From Naasia sp. SYSU D00948 (GTDB lineage Bacteria; Actinomycetota; Actinomycetes; Actinomycetales; Microbacteriaceae): DNA of 64,000 bases. Location of the stretch: the NCBI RefSeq assembly GCF_017916515.1, contig NZ_JAFMTA010000001.1, positions 1,973,127-2,037,126 on the forward strand, read 5' to 3'. The notes under the pieces were generated by a model. The model worked only from the letters and a program-made list of their open reading frames with translations, was not told the DNA's origin and ran no database searches. Shown here piece by piece: positions 38,958 to 47,352 of the stretch. Each line of letters opens with the position of its first letter. Positions within the stretch are counted from its first letter, which is position 1. A program made the translations under genes and the position numbers.

Positions 38958-40078
38958 GAGTGGCCCTCGAAGCCGGTCTCCGCCGTCTCGTCCGCGGCGC
39001 GGCGCTCGGCGACCTCCGGCGGCACGAACTCCCCGCCGGTCGACGGCGGATGGTCGCCGCCCGAGATCTGGTCCAGGAGGTGCGGCAGGAGGTCGCGGAG
39101 CACCTCGATGCCGTCCCGGACTCCGCCGGGGGAGCCGGGCAGGTTCACGATCACCGTGCGACCCGACGTCCCCGCGAGCCCACGGCTCAGCGCGGCGGTG
39201 GGCGTGGCCGCGAGGCCCCTCGCCCGGATGGCGTCCGCGACTCCCGGGAGCTCGCGGTCGAGCAGGGCGCGGGTCGCCTCGGGGGTGCCGTCGGTGGGGC
39301 TCGACCCGGTGCCGCCGGTCGTCAGGACGACCGCGGGGGCCGTCGATACGATCCGGGAGAGCGCATCGGGAACGTCGCGATCCGCGACCACCTCGACGGG
39401 GTCGGGAGTCAGTCCCAGCTCCTCGAGGAACGCGACCAGCATGGGTCCGGTGCTGTCCTCGCGCACGCCCGCGGCTGCCCGAGTGGACGCGACGAGCGCC
39501 GCTCCCGCGGTCCGCCGGAAGGGACGCGGCTCCGCGGCTGCGGTCGGCGCCTCATCGTCGCTCGGCCGCACGGCGACCGCCTCGGCAGCACCGGCCGGCG
39601 CCCGATCCTCGCCCCTTCGCCAGTCGCCCCGCTTGCCGCCCGACTTGGCCAGCAAGCGGATGCCCGTGGTCGTCGCCTCCGGGTCGACCGCCTTCACCAT
39701 GTCGTGCAGGGTCAGGCACGCTCCCGCCACGCCGGTGAGAGCCTCCATCTCGACCCCCGTGCGTCCCGTCGTGCCGGCCGTGACCGTCACCCGGATCGCG
39801 GACTCCTCCAGCTCGAAGTCGACCGTCACGGAGGTGAGGGGGAGCGGATGGCACAGCGGGATCAGCTCGGACGTTCGCTTCGCGGCCTGGATCGCCGCGA
39901 TCCGGGCCGTCGGGAGGACATCCGCCTTCGGCAGCCCCTCGGCGCGAACGAGCCCGATCACCTCCGGCGTCGTCTCCAGGCGGCCCTCGGCGGTCGCCGT
40001 CCTCCGGGTCTCCGCCTTCCCGCCGACGTCGACCATGCGGGCGCGCCCGTCCGCGTCCAGATGCGTCAGGTCGCTCAC
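38954..40078 (-). CDS. moaCB: Fused MoaC/MogA (MoaB) molybdenum cofactor protein
   Basis: A 374-residue fusion. Residues 1-165 are MoaC (cyclic pyranopterin monophosphate synthase): MVDVGGKAETRRTATAEG, SELIPLCHPLPLTSV, GVEMEALTGVAGACLTLHDM and the KSGGKRGDW end. After a 35-residue Ala/Pro linker, residues about 200-345 are MogA/MoaB (molybdopterin adenylyltransferase) with LTTGGTGSSPTDGTPEATRA and VNLPGSPGGVRDG. So the cPMP-forming and adenylylation steps are on one chain. GTG start overlaps moeA by 4 bases. Confidence 0.93.
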   Translation of the reverse strand: MSDLTHLDADGRARMVDVGGKAETRRTATAEGRLETTPEVIGLVRAEGLPKADVLPTARIAAIQAAKRTSELIPLCHPLPLTSVTVDFELEESAIRVTVTAGTTGRTGVEMEALTGVAGACLTLHDMVKAVDPEATTTGIRLLAKSGGKRGDWRRGEDRAPAGAAEAVAVRPSDDEAPTAAAEPRPFRRTAGAALVASTRAAAGVREDSTGPMLVAFLEELGLTPDPVEVVADRDVPDALSRIVSTAPAVVLTTGGTGSSPTDGTPEATRALLDRELPGVADAIRARGLAATPTAALSRGLAGTSGRTVIVNLPGSPGGVRDGIEVLRDLLPHLLDQISGGDHPPSTGGEFVPPEVAERRAADETAETGFEGHS

Positions 40079-41253
40079 AGGGGGATCACCGCCACCTCCG
40101 CGCCGGCCGGGAGATCGCCCGTCACCTCGACGAGGACGTCCGCGGCCGCCATCGACGCGACGAGATGCGAGCCGGGACCGGCGACGAGCTCCACCCGGCC
40201 ATTCTCGCCCACCCGGCCGCGCCGGAACTGCCGCTTTCCAAGCACCCCGCGCACGTCCTCGGCGAGTCGCGCCGTCCTCGCGGGCATCGGGGGCAGTCCG
40301 GCGGCCGCCCGGAGCAGCGGTCGCAGGAACACGGTGAAGGAGATTTGGGTGCTGACGGGGTTGCCGGGGAAGCACAGGACGGGGACGCCGTCGACGACGC
40401 CGGTCGCCTGCGGCCCGCCCGGCTGCATCGCGACCGCGCCCACCCACGCACCGCGGGGCTCGAGCGCCTGCCGCACGACCTCGTAGTCGCCCTGCGAGAT
40501 CCCGCCCGACGTGAGGACGAGGTCCGCGCGCTCGGTCGCCTCCGCGAGCAGGGTCGCGAACTGTGCGGGATCGTCGGACGCGTGCCCGCGCAGCACCGGG
40601 ATCGCGCCCGCTTCGCGGGCCGCGGCGTCGAGAGCGATGCCGTTGGCGTCGAACAGCTGACCGGGCGCGGGCTGGGATCCTGGAGGAACGACCTCGTCCC
40701 CGGTGGTCAGGATCGCGACGCGCGGCGATCGGCGAACCGGCACCTCGGCGAGGCCGGACGCCGCGAGCGCGGCCAGGTGCCGCGCGGCGAGACGCGTGCC
40801 GGACGGGACCAGCACGTCTCCTCTTCGGACATCGCTGCCCGGCTCCCGCACGTACTCGCCGGCCCGCCGCCCCGCCAGGATCCGGACGCCGTGGCCGTCG
40901 GGGGCCGTGTCCTCGACCGGGACGATCGCGTCCGCGCCGGGCGGCACCGGAGCTCCCGTCATGATCCGCAGCGCCGTCCCGGCCGGCAGCTCCGCGGGCA
41001 CCGGCGCGCCCGCGGGAACCACCCCGGCCACCGGGAGCGTCCGGGGCAGGTCGACCAGGTCGGCGGCGCGCACCGCGTACCCGTCCATCTGCGAGTTGCG
41101 GAAGAGCGGCAGGTCCACCGGGGAGCGGACGGGCTCCGCCGTGAGCCGGCCCAGAGCGCCGGCGAGGGACACCGTCTCCGCCCGCGGAGCGAGGACGGGC
41201 GCGAGCAGGGCCGCGACGGCCGCGGCATGCTCCTCGACGGTGCGGCGGGTCAC
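40075..41253 (-). CDS. moeA: Molybdopterin molybdotransferase
   Basis: A 392-residue MoeA that inserts molybdate into adenylyl-molybdopterin. Visible are PLFRNSQMDGYAVRAADL, RIMTGAPVPPGADAIVPVED, ILTTGDEVVPPG, LTSGGISQGDYEVV and CFPGNPVSTQISF. GTG at 41253 lies almost on the stop of the upstream moeBR gene, so translation is coupled. Length is normal. Confidence 0.94.
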   Translation of the reverse strand: MTRRTVEEHAAAVAALLAPVLAPRAETVSLAGALGRLTAEPVRSPVDLPLFRNSQMDGYAVRAADLVDLPRTLPVAGVVPAGAPVPAELPAGTALRIMTGAPVPPGADAIVPVEDTAPDGHGVRILAGRRAGEYVREPGSDVRRGDVLVPSGTRLAARHLAALAASGLAEVPVRRSPRVAILTTGDEVVPPGSQPAPGQLFDANGIALDAAAREAGAIPVLRGHASDDPAQFATLLAEATERADLVLTSGGISQGDYEVVRQALEPRGAWVGAVAMQPGGPQATGVVDGVPVLCFPGNPVSTQISFTVFLRPLLRAAAGLPPMPARTARLAEDVRGVLGKRQFRRGRVGENGRVELVAGPGSHLVASMAAADVLVEVTGDLPAGAEVAVIPL

Positions 41254-41254
41254 C

Positions 41255-42475
41255 TCAGTAGCGCGGCAGCGAGGGGTCGACCGTCCGGCTCCACGCGTCG
41301 ATCCCGCCCTGGAGGTGGGAGACGGGGAGCCCGGCCGACCGGAGCAGATTCCGCGCACGGTCGGACCGGGCCCCGTGGTGGCAGTACACGACGACGGTCG
41401 TCGCGGGGTCGAGCTCGTCCACACGGTCGGCGAGCGTGCCGAGGGGGAGCAGCTTCGACCCGGGCAGGGACGCGATCTCCGCCTCCCAGGGCTCGCGGAC
41501 GTCGACGAGCTGCACAGGGGCGCCGTCGGTGAGGAGGTCGTCGAGCTCGCGAGCGGTGATCTCGTCGGGCTGTCCGGCGTCGGGCTGGGCGGTCACGGGT
41601 TCCTCCTCGGAAGCGGAAGCGGAAGCGGAAGTGGAAGCGGAAGCGGATGGGGGAGCGGGAGCGGATGCGGGGACTGCGGCGGGAGCAGAGGTGGCGACGG
41701 ACGCGGGAGCGGCGTCGCCGGCGACCGCCTCGACGGCATCCCGCTCGGCCGCGTCCGTGTCGGCGCGGAACTCGACCTCGCGGAAGCGACCGCTGAGCCC
41801 GTCGTAGCTGGTCACCCGGCCGGACAGCGGCCGCCCGAGTCCCGTCAGGATCTTCAGCACCTCGGTCGCCATGAGGCTGCCGATGACGCCGCAGACCGAG
41901 GGCAGCACGCCGCCCTCGGCGCACGAGAGGACGGACGACGGATCCGGCTGGACGGGGAAGAGGTCGCGGTAGTCGGGGCCCGCGCCCGGGATCACCGCGC
42001 CGACGTGACCGCCGAACTGCGACACCGCGCCCCAGACCAGCGGGATCCCTGCGGCGACGGCCGTGTCGTTCGCGAGGTAGCGCGTCTCGAAGTTGTCGCT
42101 GCCGTCGACGACGAGGTCGTAGTCCGCGGCGATGTCGCGGGCGTTCTCCTTCGTGAACCGGACGGCGTGGAGCCGGAGCGTCCCGGTCGCGAGCGGGGTC
42201 AGCCGCTCGGCGGTCGAGTCGACCTTCCGGCGGCCGACGTCCGCGGCCGTGTGCAGGGTCTGACGATGGAGGTTGCTGAGCTCGACGACGTCGTCGTCGA
42301 CGATCCCCAGGGTTCCCACGCCCCCGCTCGCGAGGACGGGCAGCACCGCGCTGCCGAGGCCGCCGGCGCCCAGCACGAGCACGCGGGCCGCGGCGATGCG
42401 TCCCTGCCCGTCGAGCCCGAGGCCCGGCAGCACCAGCTGGCGCGCGAAGCGGGCAGGGTCGGGCGCAGCGGGCAT
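41255..42475 (-). CDS. moeB: MoeB/ThiF-like adenylyltransferase with C-terminal rhodanese domain
   Basis: A 406-residue sulfur-carrier activator. The E1-like domain (1-250) has VLVLGAGGLGSAVLPVLASGG, DGSDNFETRYLANDTA and SCAEGGVLPSVCGVIGSLMA. The C-terminal rhodanese (about 310-406) has YCHHGARSDRARNLL with the persulfide Cys. It adenylates MoaD and can supply the sulfur itself. The linker (about residues 270-296) is an Ala/Ser repeat encoded by a hexanucleotide array. First gene of the leftward Moco operon. Confidence 0.93.
   Translation of the reverse strand: MPAAPDPARFARQLVLPGLGLDGQGRIAAARVLVLGAGGLGSAVLPVLASGGVGTLGIVDDDVVELSNLHRQTLHTAADVGRRKVDSTAERLTPLATGTLRLHAVRFTKENARDIAADYDLVVDGSDNFETRYLANDTAVAAGIPLVWGAVSQFGGHVGAVIPGAGPDYRDLFPVQPDPSSVLSCAEGGVLPSVCGVIGSLMATEVLKILTGLGRPLSGRVTSYDGLSGRFREVEFRADTDAAERDAVEAVAGDAAPASVATSAPAAVPASAPAPPSASASTSASASASEEEPVTAQPDAGQPDEITARELDDLLTDGAPVQLVDVREPWEAEIASLPGSKLLPLGTLADRVDELDPATTVVVYCHHGARSDRARNLLRSAGLPVSHLQGGIDAWSRTVDPSLPRY
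41609..41668. repeat. Hexanucleotide microsatellite in the moeB-rhodanese linker
   Basis: Ten consecutive GGAAGC-like hexamers (six near-perfect at 41609-41644, then degenerate GGATGG/GGGAGC units) encode alternating Ala/Ser on the minus strand. The unit is a multiple of three, so changes in copy number alter linker length without breaking the frame. Confidence 0.85.
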
Positions 42476-42558
42476 GCCGGAATTCTGTCACCGGAATCCG
42501 GACCGCATCTGCGGCTCTACGCTGGAGCGCACAGCGCGCCTGCGGCGGAAGGAGACCG

Positions 42559-42984
42559 GTGAGCGTTCCACGCGTTCGTGTCAGTGAGGCGGCCGCTCTC
42601 CTCGGGGTGAGCGACGACACCCTCCGCCGCTGGGCCGATGCGGGGCGCATCGAGCTCCGTGCCGAGGGCCGCCGCCTGACGGTGGACGGAGCGGAGCTCG
42701 CCGCCCTCGCCCGGGAGATCGCGGAGGAGTCGCCCCTCGCCGCGGCCCGGCCGCGCACGGGGAGCTCGGCACGGAACCGCATCCCGGGGATCGTCACGCG
42801 AGTGGAGAAGGACGGCGTGATGGCGCAGGTCGAGCTGCAGGCCGGTCCCTTCCGGATCGTCTCCCTGATGACGCGCGAGGCCGCCGAGGAGCTCGGGCTC
42901 GAGCCGGGGAGGATCGCGGCGGCGAGCATGAAGGCGACCATGGTGGTCCTCGAGGCGGAGCCGGGCCGAGCCGACCGACGATGA
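42559..42984 (+). CDS. Molybdenum-binding (Mop/TOBE) HTH regulator
   Basis: A 141-residue protein. The N-terminal MerR/excisionase-like HTH reads RVSEAAALLGVSDDTLRRWA. The C-terminal half is a single Mop/TOBE domain (residues about 70-135; NRIPGIVTRVEKDGVMAQVE, IVSLMTREAAEELGL). Such one-Mop regulators sense molybdate and control mod genes. GTG start, 83 bp from the divergent moeBR gene and overlapping modA by 4 bases, so it probably regulates both operons. Confidence 0.87.
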   Translation: MSVPRVRVSEAAALLGVSDDTLRRWADAGRIELRAEGRRLTVDGAELAALAREIAEESPLAAARPRTGSSARNRIPGIVTRVEKDGVMAQVELQAGPFRIVSLMTREAAEELGLEPGRIAAASMKATMVVLEAEPGRADRR

Positions 42985-43739
42985 GACGCGGGCTCCTCCC
43001 CGCCGTCCTCGGAGCGGCGGTCCTCCTCGGCGGGTGCGCGGCGGCCCCCGCCTCGGAGCCGGAGACGACCACATCCGTCCGGGTGTTCGCGGCGGCCTCC
43101 CTCACCGACGTGTTCGGCCGGATCGCGGGCGAGTTCGAGGATGCGCACCCGGGCGTCGAGGTGGAGCTGAACTTCGGCGGCAGCTCCGGCCTGTCCGCCC
43201 AGCTGGTGGAGGGGGCGCCCGCGGACGTGTTCGCCGCGGCAAGCGAGGACACGATGGCGATCGTCGCCGACGCGGGCCTGCTCGCCGCGCCGCCGGTGGT
43301 CTTCGCCCGGAACCGCCTCGAGATCGCCGTGCCGCCCGGCAACCCCGCCGGCGTCACCGGCCTCGCGGATCTGGCGCGACCGGAGCTGACCGTCGCGCTG
43401 TGCGACGCGGGGGTGCCCTGCGGCGCGGCGGCCGCGGAGGTGTTCGACGCGCTCGGGGTGGCCGCCGCTGCCGACACGCTCGAGCAGGACGTCAAGGCGG
43501 TGCTCACGAAGGTGCGGCTCGGCGAGGTCGACGCCGGCCTCGTGTACCGGACGGACGTGCTCGCCGCCGGCGACGAGGTGGAGGGGATCCCCTTCCCGGA
43601 GGCGGAGGCCGCGGTGACGGCCTATCCGATCGCGGTCGTGGCGGATGCAGCGACGCCGGAATCCGCCGAGGCCTTCGTGCGCTGGGTCATCGACGACAGC
43701 GGCGCCCTCCTCGAGGAGGCGGGCTTTGCCGCGCCGTGA
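42981..43739 (+). CDS. modA: Molybdate ABC transporter substrate-binding lipoprotein
   Basis: A 252-residue lipoprotein with lipobox LLGGC (Cys about 19). Oxyanion-site segments: VFAAASLTDVF, NFGGSSGLSAQLVEGAPADV, CGAAAAEVFDALG and DAGLVYRTD. Captures molybdate outside the membrane for ModBC. Confidence 0.94.
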   Translation: MRRGLLPAVLGAAVLLGGCAAAPASEPETTTSVRVFAAASLTDVFGRIAGEFEDAHPGVEVELNFGGSSGLSAQLVEGAPADVFAAASEDTMAIVADAGLLAAPPVVFARNRLEIAVPPGNPAGVTGLADLARPELTVALCDAGVPCGAAAAEVFDALGVAAAADTLEQDVKAVLTKVRLGEVDAGLVYRTDVLAAGDEVEGIPFPEAEAAVTAYPIAVVADAATPESAEAFVRWVIDDSGALLEEAGFAAP

Positions 43740-44532
43740 GGCGGCCCGCCTTCCCGCGGCGCTGTGGCCCCTCGCCGGGATCGCGGTGCTCCTCCTCGTG
43801 CTGCCCCTTGTCGCCCTGCTGATCCGCGTTCCCTGGCGGGACGCGGCCGCGCTCCTCACCGCGGGGGAGTCCCTGGAGGCCCTGACTCTCTCCCTCGGCA
43901 CCGCACTGGCGGCGACGGGCGCCTCCCTCCTGCTGGGCGTCCCCCTCGCGGCGGTCCTCGCGGGGAGCGACGGATGGGCGGCCCCGGTGCGCCGGCTCCT
44001 CCGGGCCGCCGTCACCGTCCCGCTCGTCCTGCCGCCCGTCGTGGCGGGCATCGCGCTCCTCCTGCTGCTCGGCCGGCAGGGCGTCATCGGCGCACCGCTC
44101 GCGGCGCTCACGGGAGTCACCGTCCCCTTCACGACGCCCGCTGTCGTGATCGCCCAGACGTTCGTGTCGATGCCGTTCCTCGTCCTCGCGGTGGAGGGCG
44201 CCCTTCGCGGCGCGGACCCGCGGTACGCGGTGGTGGCCGCGAGTCTCGGGGCGTCGCGCTGGCACGCGTTCCGCCGGGTGACCCTGCCCCTCGTCGCGCC
44301 CGGGCTGCTGTCGGGGGCGGTCCTGTGCTTCACCCGGGCGCTCGGCGAGTTCGGCGCGACGATCACGTTCGCGGGAAGCTTTCCCGGTGTGACCCGGACG
44401 CTCCCGATCGCGGCCTACCTCGGGCTGCAGGCGTCCCCGGAGTCGGCGATCGTGCTCGCCCTCCTGCTGCTGGTCGTCTCGGTCGTCGTGCTGGTGAGCC
44501 TGCGCGACAAGTGGCTCCGGGTCGGCTCATGA
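43726..44532 (+). CDS. modB: Molybdate ABC transporter permease
   Basis: A 268-residue permease with about six TMs and the ABC-interacting EAA loop AASLGASRWHAFRRVTLPLV. The likely start is TTG 43726, because GAGGAGG lies six bases upstream inside modA; the frame otherwise begins earlier without a ribosome site. It overlaps modA by 14 bases and modC by 4, so synthesis of the transporter is coupled. Confidence 0.9.
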   Translation: MPRREAARLPAALWPLAGIAVLLLVLPLVALLIRVPWRDAAALLTAGESLEALTLSLGTALAATGASLLLGVPLAAVLAGSDGWAAPVRRLLRAAVTVPLVLPPVVAGIALLLLLGRQGVIGAPLAALTGVTVPFTTPAVVIAQTFVSMPFLVLAVEGALRGADPRYAVVAASLGASRWHAFRRVTLPLVAPGLLSGAVLCFTRALGEFGATITFAGSFPGVTRTLPIAAYLGLQASPESAIVLALLLLVVSVVVLVSLRDKWLRVGS

Positions 44533-45254
44533 CCGGCCTCGACGCGCGGCTCGTCGTCGAGCGGGACTCCTTCCGCCTCGATCTGCACCTGCGCGTGCCC
44601 GCCGGAGGCGTGCTCGCGCTGCTGGGACCGAACGGGGCCGGCAAGACCACGGCCCTGGCGGCGCTCGCGGGGGCGGTGCCGCTCGGCTCCGAGGGCCGCG
44701 TCGTCCTCGACGGCCGGGTGCTCGACGACGCCGGAACGGGCGTGCACGTCGACCTCGCTCGGCGCTCCGTCGGCTGGGTGTTCCAGGATCCGCTCCTCTT
44801 CCCGCACCTCACGGTCGCGCAGAACGCGGCCTTCGGGCTGCGGGCCGGCGGCGTGCCCCGCCGGGAGGCGGCGCGGCAGGCCGGCGAGTGGCTCGACCGT
44901 TTCGGCATCGCCGCGCTCGCCGACGCCCGACCCCGCGCGATCTCCGGCGGGCAGGCTCAGCGTGCCGCCCTCGCGCGGGCCCTCGCCCCGCAGCCGCACC
45001 TGCTGCTGCTGGACGAGCCGCTCGCAGCCCTCGACGTCGAGGTGCGCGAGGAGATCCGCCGTGACCTGCGCGACCGGCTCCGCCAGCATCCCGGCTGCAC
45101 CGTGCTCGTGACGCACGACGCCGCCGACGCCGTCCGGCTCGCGGACGAGATCGTGATCCTGGAGAGCGGCCGGGCCGTGCAGCGGGGAAGCGCCGAGTCC
45201 CTGCGCGGCGCTCCCGCGACGCCCTACGTGGCCGCGATGTTCCCTCCGGCGTAG
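44529..45254 (+). CDS. modC: Molybdate ABC transporter ATP-binding protein
   Basis: A 241-residue ATPase: Walker A LLGPNGAGKTTALAALAG, Q-loop VFQDPLLFPHL, signature ISGGQAQRAALARAL, Walker B LLLLDEPLAALD and the switch His VTHDAADA. It ends shortly after the ABC domain, so the C-terminal Mop domain of classical ModC is missing; molybdate sensing may rest on the separate Mop/HTH protein. Confidence 0.93.
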   Translation: MTGLDARLVVERDSFRLDLHLRVPAGGVLALLGPNGAGKTTALAALAGAVPLGSEGRVVLDGRVLDDAGTGVHVDLARRSVGWVFQDPLLFPHLTVAQNAAFGLRAGGVPRREAARQAGEWLDRFGIAALADARPRAISGGQAQRAALARALAPQPHLLLLDEPLAALDVEVREEIRRDLRDRLRQHPGCTVLVTHDAADAVRLADEIVILESGRAVQRGSAESLRGAPATPYVAAMFPPA

Positions 45255-45256
45255 CG

Positions 45257-45892
45257 TCAGATGTCGAGCGACTGGCTGGGCTCGAGGACCGTGTACTGGC
45301 CGCCCACGGCGACGGTCGCGGCCTCCAGGCGCGCGTTGTGCAGTCCCTTGCCCGCGACCGACAGCACCATGTCGTGGACGGGGAACACGTGCCTGGGCGC
45401 CACGGCGGTGATGTAGTCCATGGCCTCGGCCACCTTCATCCAGGGCGCCGCGCACGGCACCGCGAGGGTCTGCACCTGCACGGGCGGCACCGTGAAGGCG
45501 TCACCGGGATAGAAGAAGGACCCGTTCACGAGCACGCCGACGTTGTCCGGAGCGGGCACCGTCGGGTGGACGGTCGCGTGCGTGGTCCCGAAGAACTGCA
45601 GGCTGAAGGGACCGACCTCCGCGGTGCTTCCGTCGGTCACGACGGTGACCTCGAATCCCTGCGCGGCGTCGGCAACCCCCTGCGGGGCGAAGATCGGGAT
45701 GCCGGGGTTCTTGCTGAAGATCCGGTTGAGCTGCTCGGGCGTCCAGTGGTCCGGGTGCTCGTGCGTGATCACGATGCCGACGGCGCTGCCCGGCTCCGTG
45801 ATCGGGGTGGTGAGCGAGCCGGGGTCGATGATCAGCGTCCTGCCCGCGGTCTCGAGGATGAGGGCGGCGTGCTCGAGCTTCGTGACCTTCAT
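45257..45892 (-). CDS. MBL-fold metallo-hydrolase
   Basis: A 211-residue metallo-beta-lactamase-fold protein (UlaG/YfiT-like). Zinc ligands: THEHPDHW (HxHxDH, about 42-49), GTTHATVHP, FFYPGDAF and VFPVHDM. The substrate is unknown; RNA, lactone and phosphoester hydrolases share the fold. ATG 45892 chosen by homology; no strong ribosome site. Convergent with modC. Confidence 0.85.
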   Translation of the reverse strand: MKVTKLEHAALILETAGRTLIIDPGSLTTPITEPGSAVGIVITHEHPDHWTPEQLNRIFSKNPGIPIFAPQGVADAAQGFEVTVVTDGSTAEVGPFSLQFFGTTHATVHPTVPAPDNVGVLVNGSFFYPGDAFTVPPVQVQTLAVPCAAPWMKVAEAMDYITAVAPRHVFPVHDMVLSVAGKGLHNARLEAATVAVGGQYTVLEPSQSLDI

Positions 45893-45974
45893 GGCATGAG
45901 CCAACACCCGGCGCGCCGGGGCGTGCAAATGCCGCGATCCGGGTTGTGGAACGGTGCTCCGCCATGATGAGCCC

Positions 45975-46883
45975 GTGCCGGAACGCCGCCTCCTGATCGC
46001 CGGGAACCCGGCAGCTTCCTTCGGCCGCGAACTCGGCACCGCGGACCGGGTGGGGGAGCTGCTGCGCCGGGAGGGGCACGAGGCGACCGTCCTCGAGCGC
46101 CGGTCGATGCAGGAGCTGGCGGCCGCGGCATCCGCCGAGCTGCACCGGTCCCGCCCGGATGCCGTGGTCGTGGTCGGCGGCGACGGGATGGTGCACGCCG
46201 GCGCCCAGCTCGTCGCACAGACGGACGTGCCGCTCGGCATCGTCCCCGCGGGGACCGGAAACGATGTGGCGCGCGGCCTGGGCATCCCGCTGCGCGACCC
46301 GGGCGCCGCGGTGCGCATCCTCCTCGACGCCCTCGACCGGCCGCCGCGCCGGATCGACGCCCTGCGGGCGGCGGCGGGCGGCTCCCCGCCGGTGTGGGTG
46401 GTCGGGGCGGTGTCCGCGGGGTTCGACGCCCTCGTGACCGAACGCGCCAACGCCATGCGCCGCCCGCGGGGCGCGAGCCGGTACACGGTCGCGCTGGTGC
46501 GCGAGCTCGCCGCGCTGCGCCCCGTCCGCTACCGCCTCGTGGTGGACGGCGCGCCCCGGAGCGCGGATTTCGCGCTCGTCAGCGTCGCCAACAACGGCTG
46601 GATCGGCGGAGGGATGCAGATCGTGCCCGGCGCCCGGCTGGATGACGGGGAGCTCGACCTCCTGCTCGTCACCCCGGTCGGCCGGCTGCGGTTCCTCGCC
46701 CTGTTCCCGAAGGTGTTCCGCGGACGGCATACGGAGCTGCCCATGGTGCGGCTCGAGCGCGCCCGCTCCGTCCGCATCGACGCGGACGTGCCGCTCCCCG
46801 CATACGGCGACGGGGAGCGCCTGGGGGTGCTGCCGCTCGACGTCGAGGTGGTGCCCCGCGCGCTGCGGATACTTGCGCCCTGA
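45975..46883 (+). CDS. Diacylglycerol/lipid kinase family protein
   Basis: A 302-residue DAGK catalytic-domain protein. The nucleotide-binding motif VVVVGGDGMVHAGAQ and GIVPAGTGNDVARGLGIP are clear, with NNGWIGGGMQIVPGARLDDG in the C-terminal lobe. It likely phosphorylates a lipid such as diacylglycerol or a sphingoid-like alcohol at the membrane face. GTG 45975 gives the standard start (VPERRLLIAGNPAA); 45954 is possible. Confidence 0.88.
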   Translation: MPERRLLIAGNPAASFGRELGTADRVGELLRREGHEATVLERRSMQELAAAASAELHRSRPDAVVVVGGDGMVHAGAQLVAQTDVPLGIVPAGTGNDVARGLGIPLRDPGAAVRILLDALDRPPRRIDALRAAAGGSPPVWVVGAVSAGFDALVTERANAMRRPRGASRYTVALVRELAALRPVRYRLVVDGAPRSADFALVSVANNGWIGGGMQIVPGARLDDGELDLLLVTPVGRLRFLALFPKVFRGRHTELPMVRLERARSVRIDADVPLPAYGDGERLGVLPLDVEVVPRALRILAP

Positions 46884-46892
46884 CCGGCCGTT

Positions 46893-46921
46893 TTGGCGTC
46901 GCCGGATGCTTCGCCTATACT
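46893..46921 (+). promoter_or_regulatory. Promoter of tRNA-Glu
   Basis: TTGGCG (46893-46898), a 17-bp spacer and TATACT (46916-46921), placing transcription start about 17 bases before the mature tRNA. A near-consensus sigma-A promoter. Confidence 0.78.
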
Positions 46922-46944
46922 CGATGAGGCGCTCAGCGCCGCAC

Positions 46945-47017
46945 GGCCCCATCGTTTAGCGGCCTAGGACGTCGCCCTCTCACGGCGGTAACGCGGGTTC
47001 AAATCCCGCTGGGGTCA
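46945..47017 (+). tRNA. tRNA-Glu (anticodon CTC)
   Basis: A 73-nt cloverleaf. The acceptor stem GGCCCCA pairs with TGGGGTC, the anticodon loop is CTCTCAC with anticodon CTC between GTCGCC and GGCGGT, and the T-arm is GCGGGTTCAAATCCCGC. It decodes GAG. CCA is not encoded. Confidence 0.96.
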
Positions 47018-47021
47018 CATC

Positions 47022-47055
47022 GAAGCCCGGCTCTCCACTCGGAGAGCCGGGCTTC
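47022..47055 (+). terminator. Terminator of tRNA-Glu
   Basis: A perfect 15-bp hairpin (47022-47036 with 47041-47055) around loop ACTC, five bases after the tRNA. Confidence 0.9.
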
Positions 47056-47105
47056 AGTGCTTTCCACGACCTGGCTCTCCGCGATCCGGCGTTCCCCAAT
47101 CCTGC

Positions 47106-47162
47106 CGAGATGCCACCTGGTGCGCGCAAATCGCCCGGATGGGAGCACCAGGTGGCATCTCG
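47106..47162. repeat. Palindromic repeat family A, copy 3
   Basis: A perfect 18-bp inverted repeat (CGAGATGCCACCTGGTGC at 47106-47123 and its complement at 47145-47162) with a 21-nt loop. Twelve kilobases from copies 1 and 2, again intergenic. Confidence 0.92.
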
Positions 47163-47249
47163 ACGGGGAGACCGGCGCCGCGCCCCCGTCTCTCCCGCCG
47201 GCGCTCCGCGTGGGCCGCAGACGGAAGGGCCTCGGTTAGAGTGGACGGC

Positions 47250-47352
47250 GCGAGAGGGAGTATCCCCATGCGCGGCCGTTCGTCAGGACGGGTTCCGAGG
47301 ACGTGACCCCGGCGGCCGCGGCGCATCGGCGCGGGAGAGACTTTCGGTTCTC
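47250..47352 (+). ncRNA. yybP-ykoY-type manganese riboswitch
   Basis: The leader of terC contains both conserved internal-loop strands of the Mn2+ riboswitch: GGGAGTATCCCC at about 47256-47267 and GGGAGAGACTTTCGG at about 47333-47347. Closing helix P1 is CGAGAG (47251-47256) with CTTTCG (47341-47346). GTTCGTCAGGACGGG lies between them. TerC proteins are a known target. Downstream, TTCGGTT (47343-47349) can instead pair with AACCGAA (47366-47372), which covers the AAGGA ribosome site, so metal binding would open translation. Confidence 0.78.

Noticed and set aside
43645-43725. Longer N-terminus for modB within modA
   Set aside because: The extra residues are Arg/Pro-rich with no ribosome site; TTG 43726 follows GAGGAGG at correct spacing.
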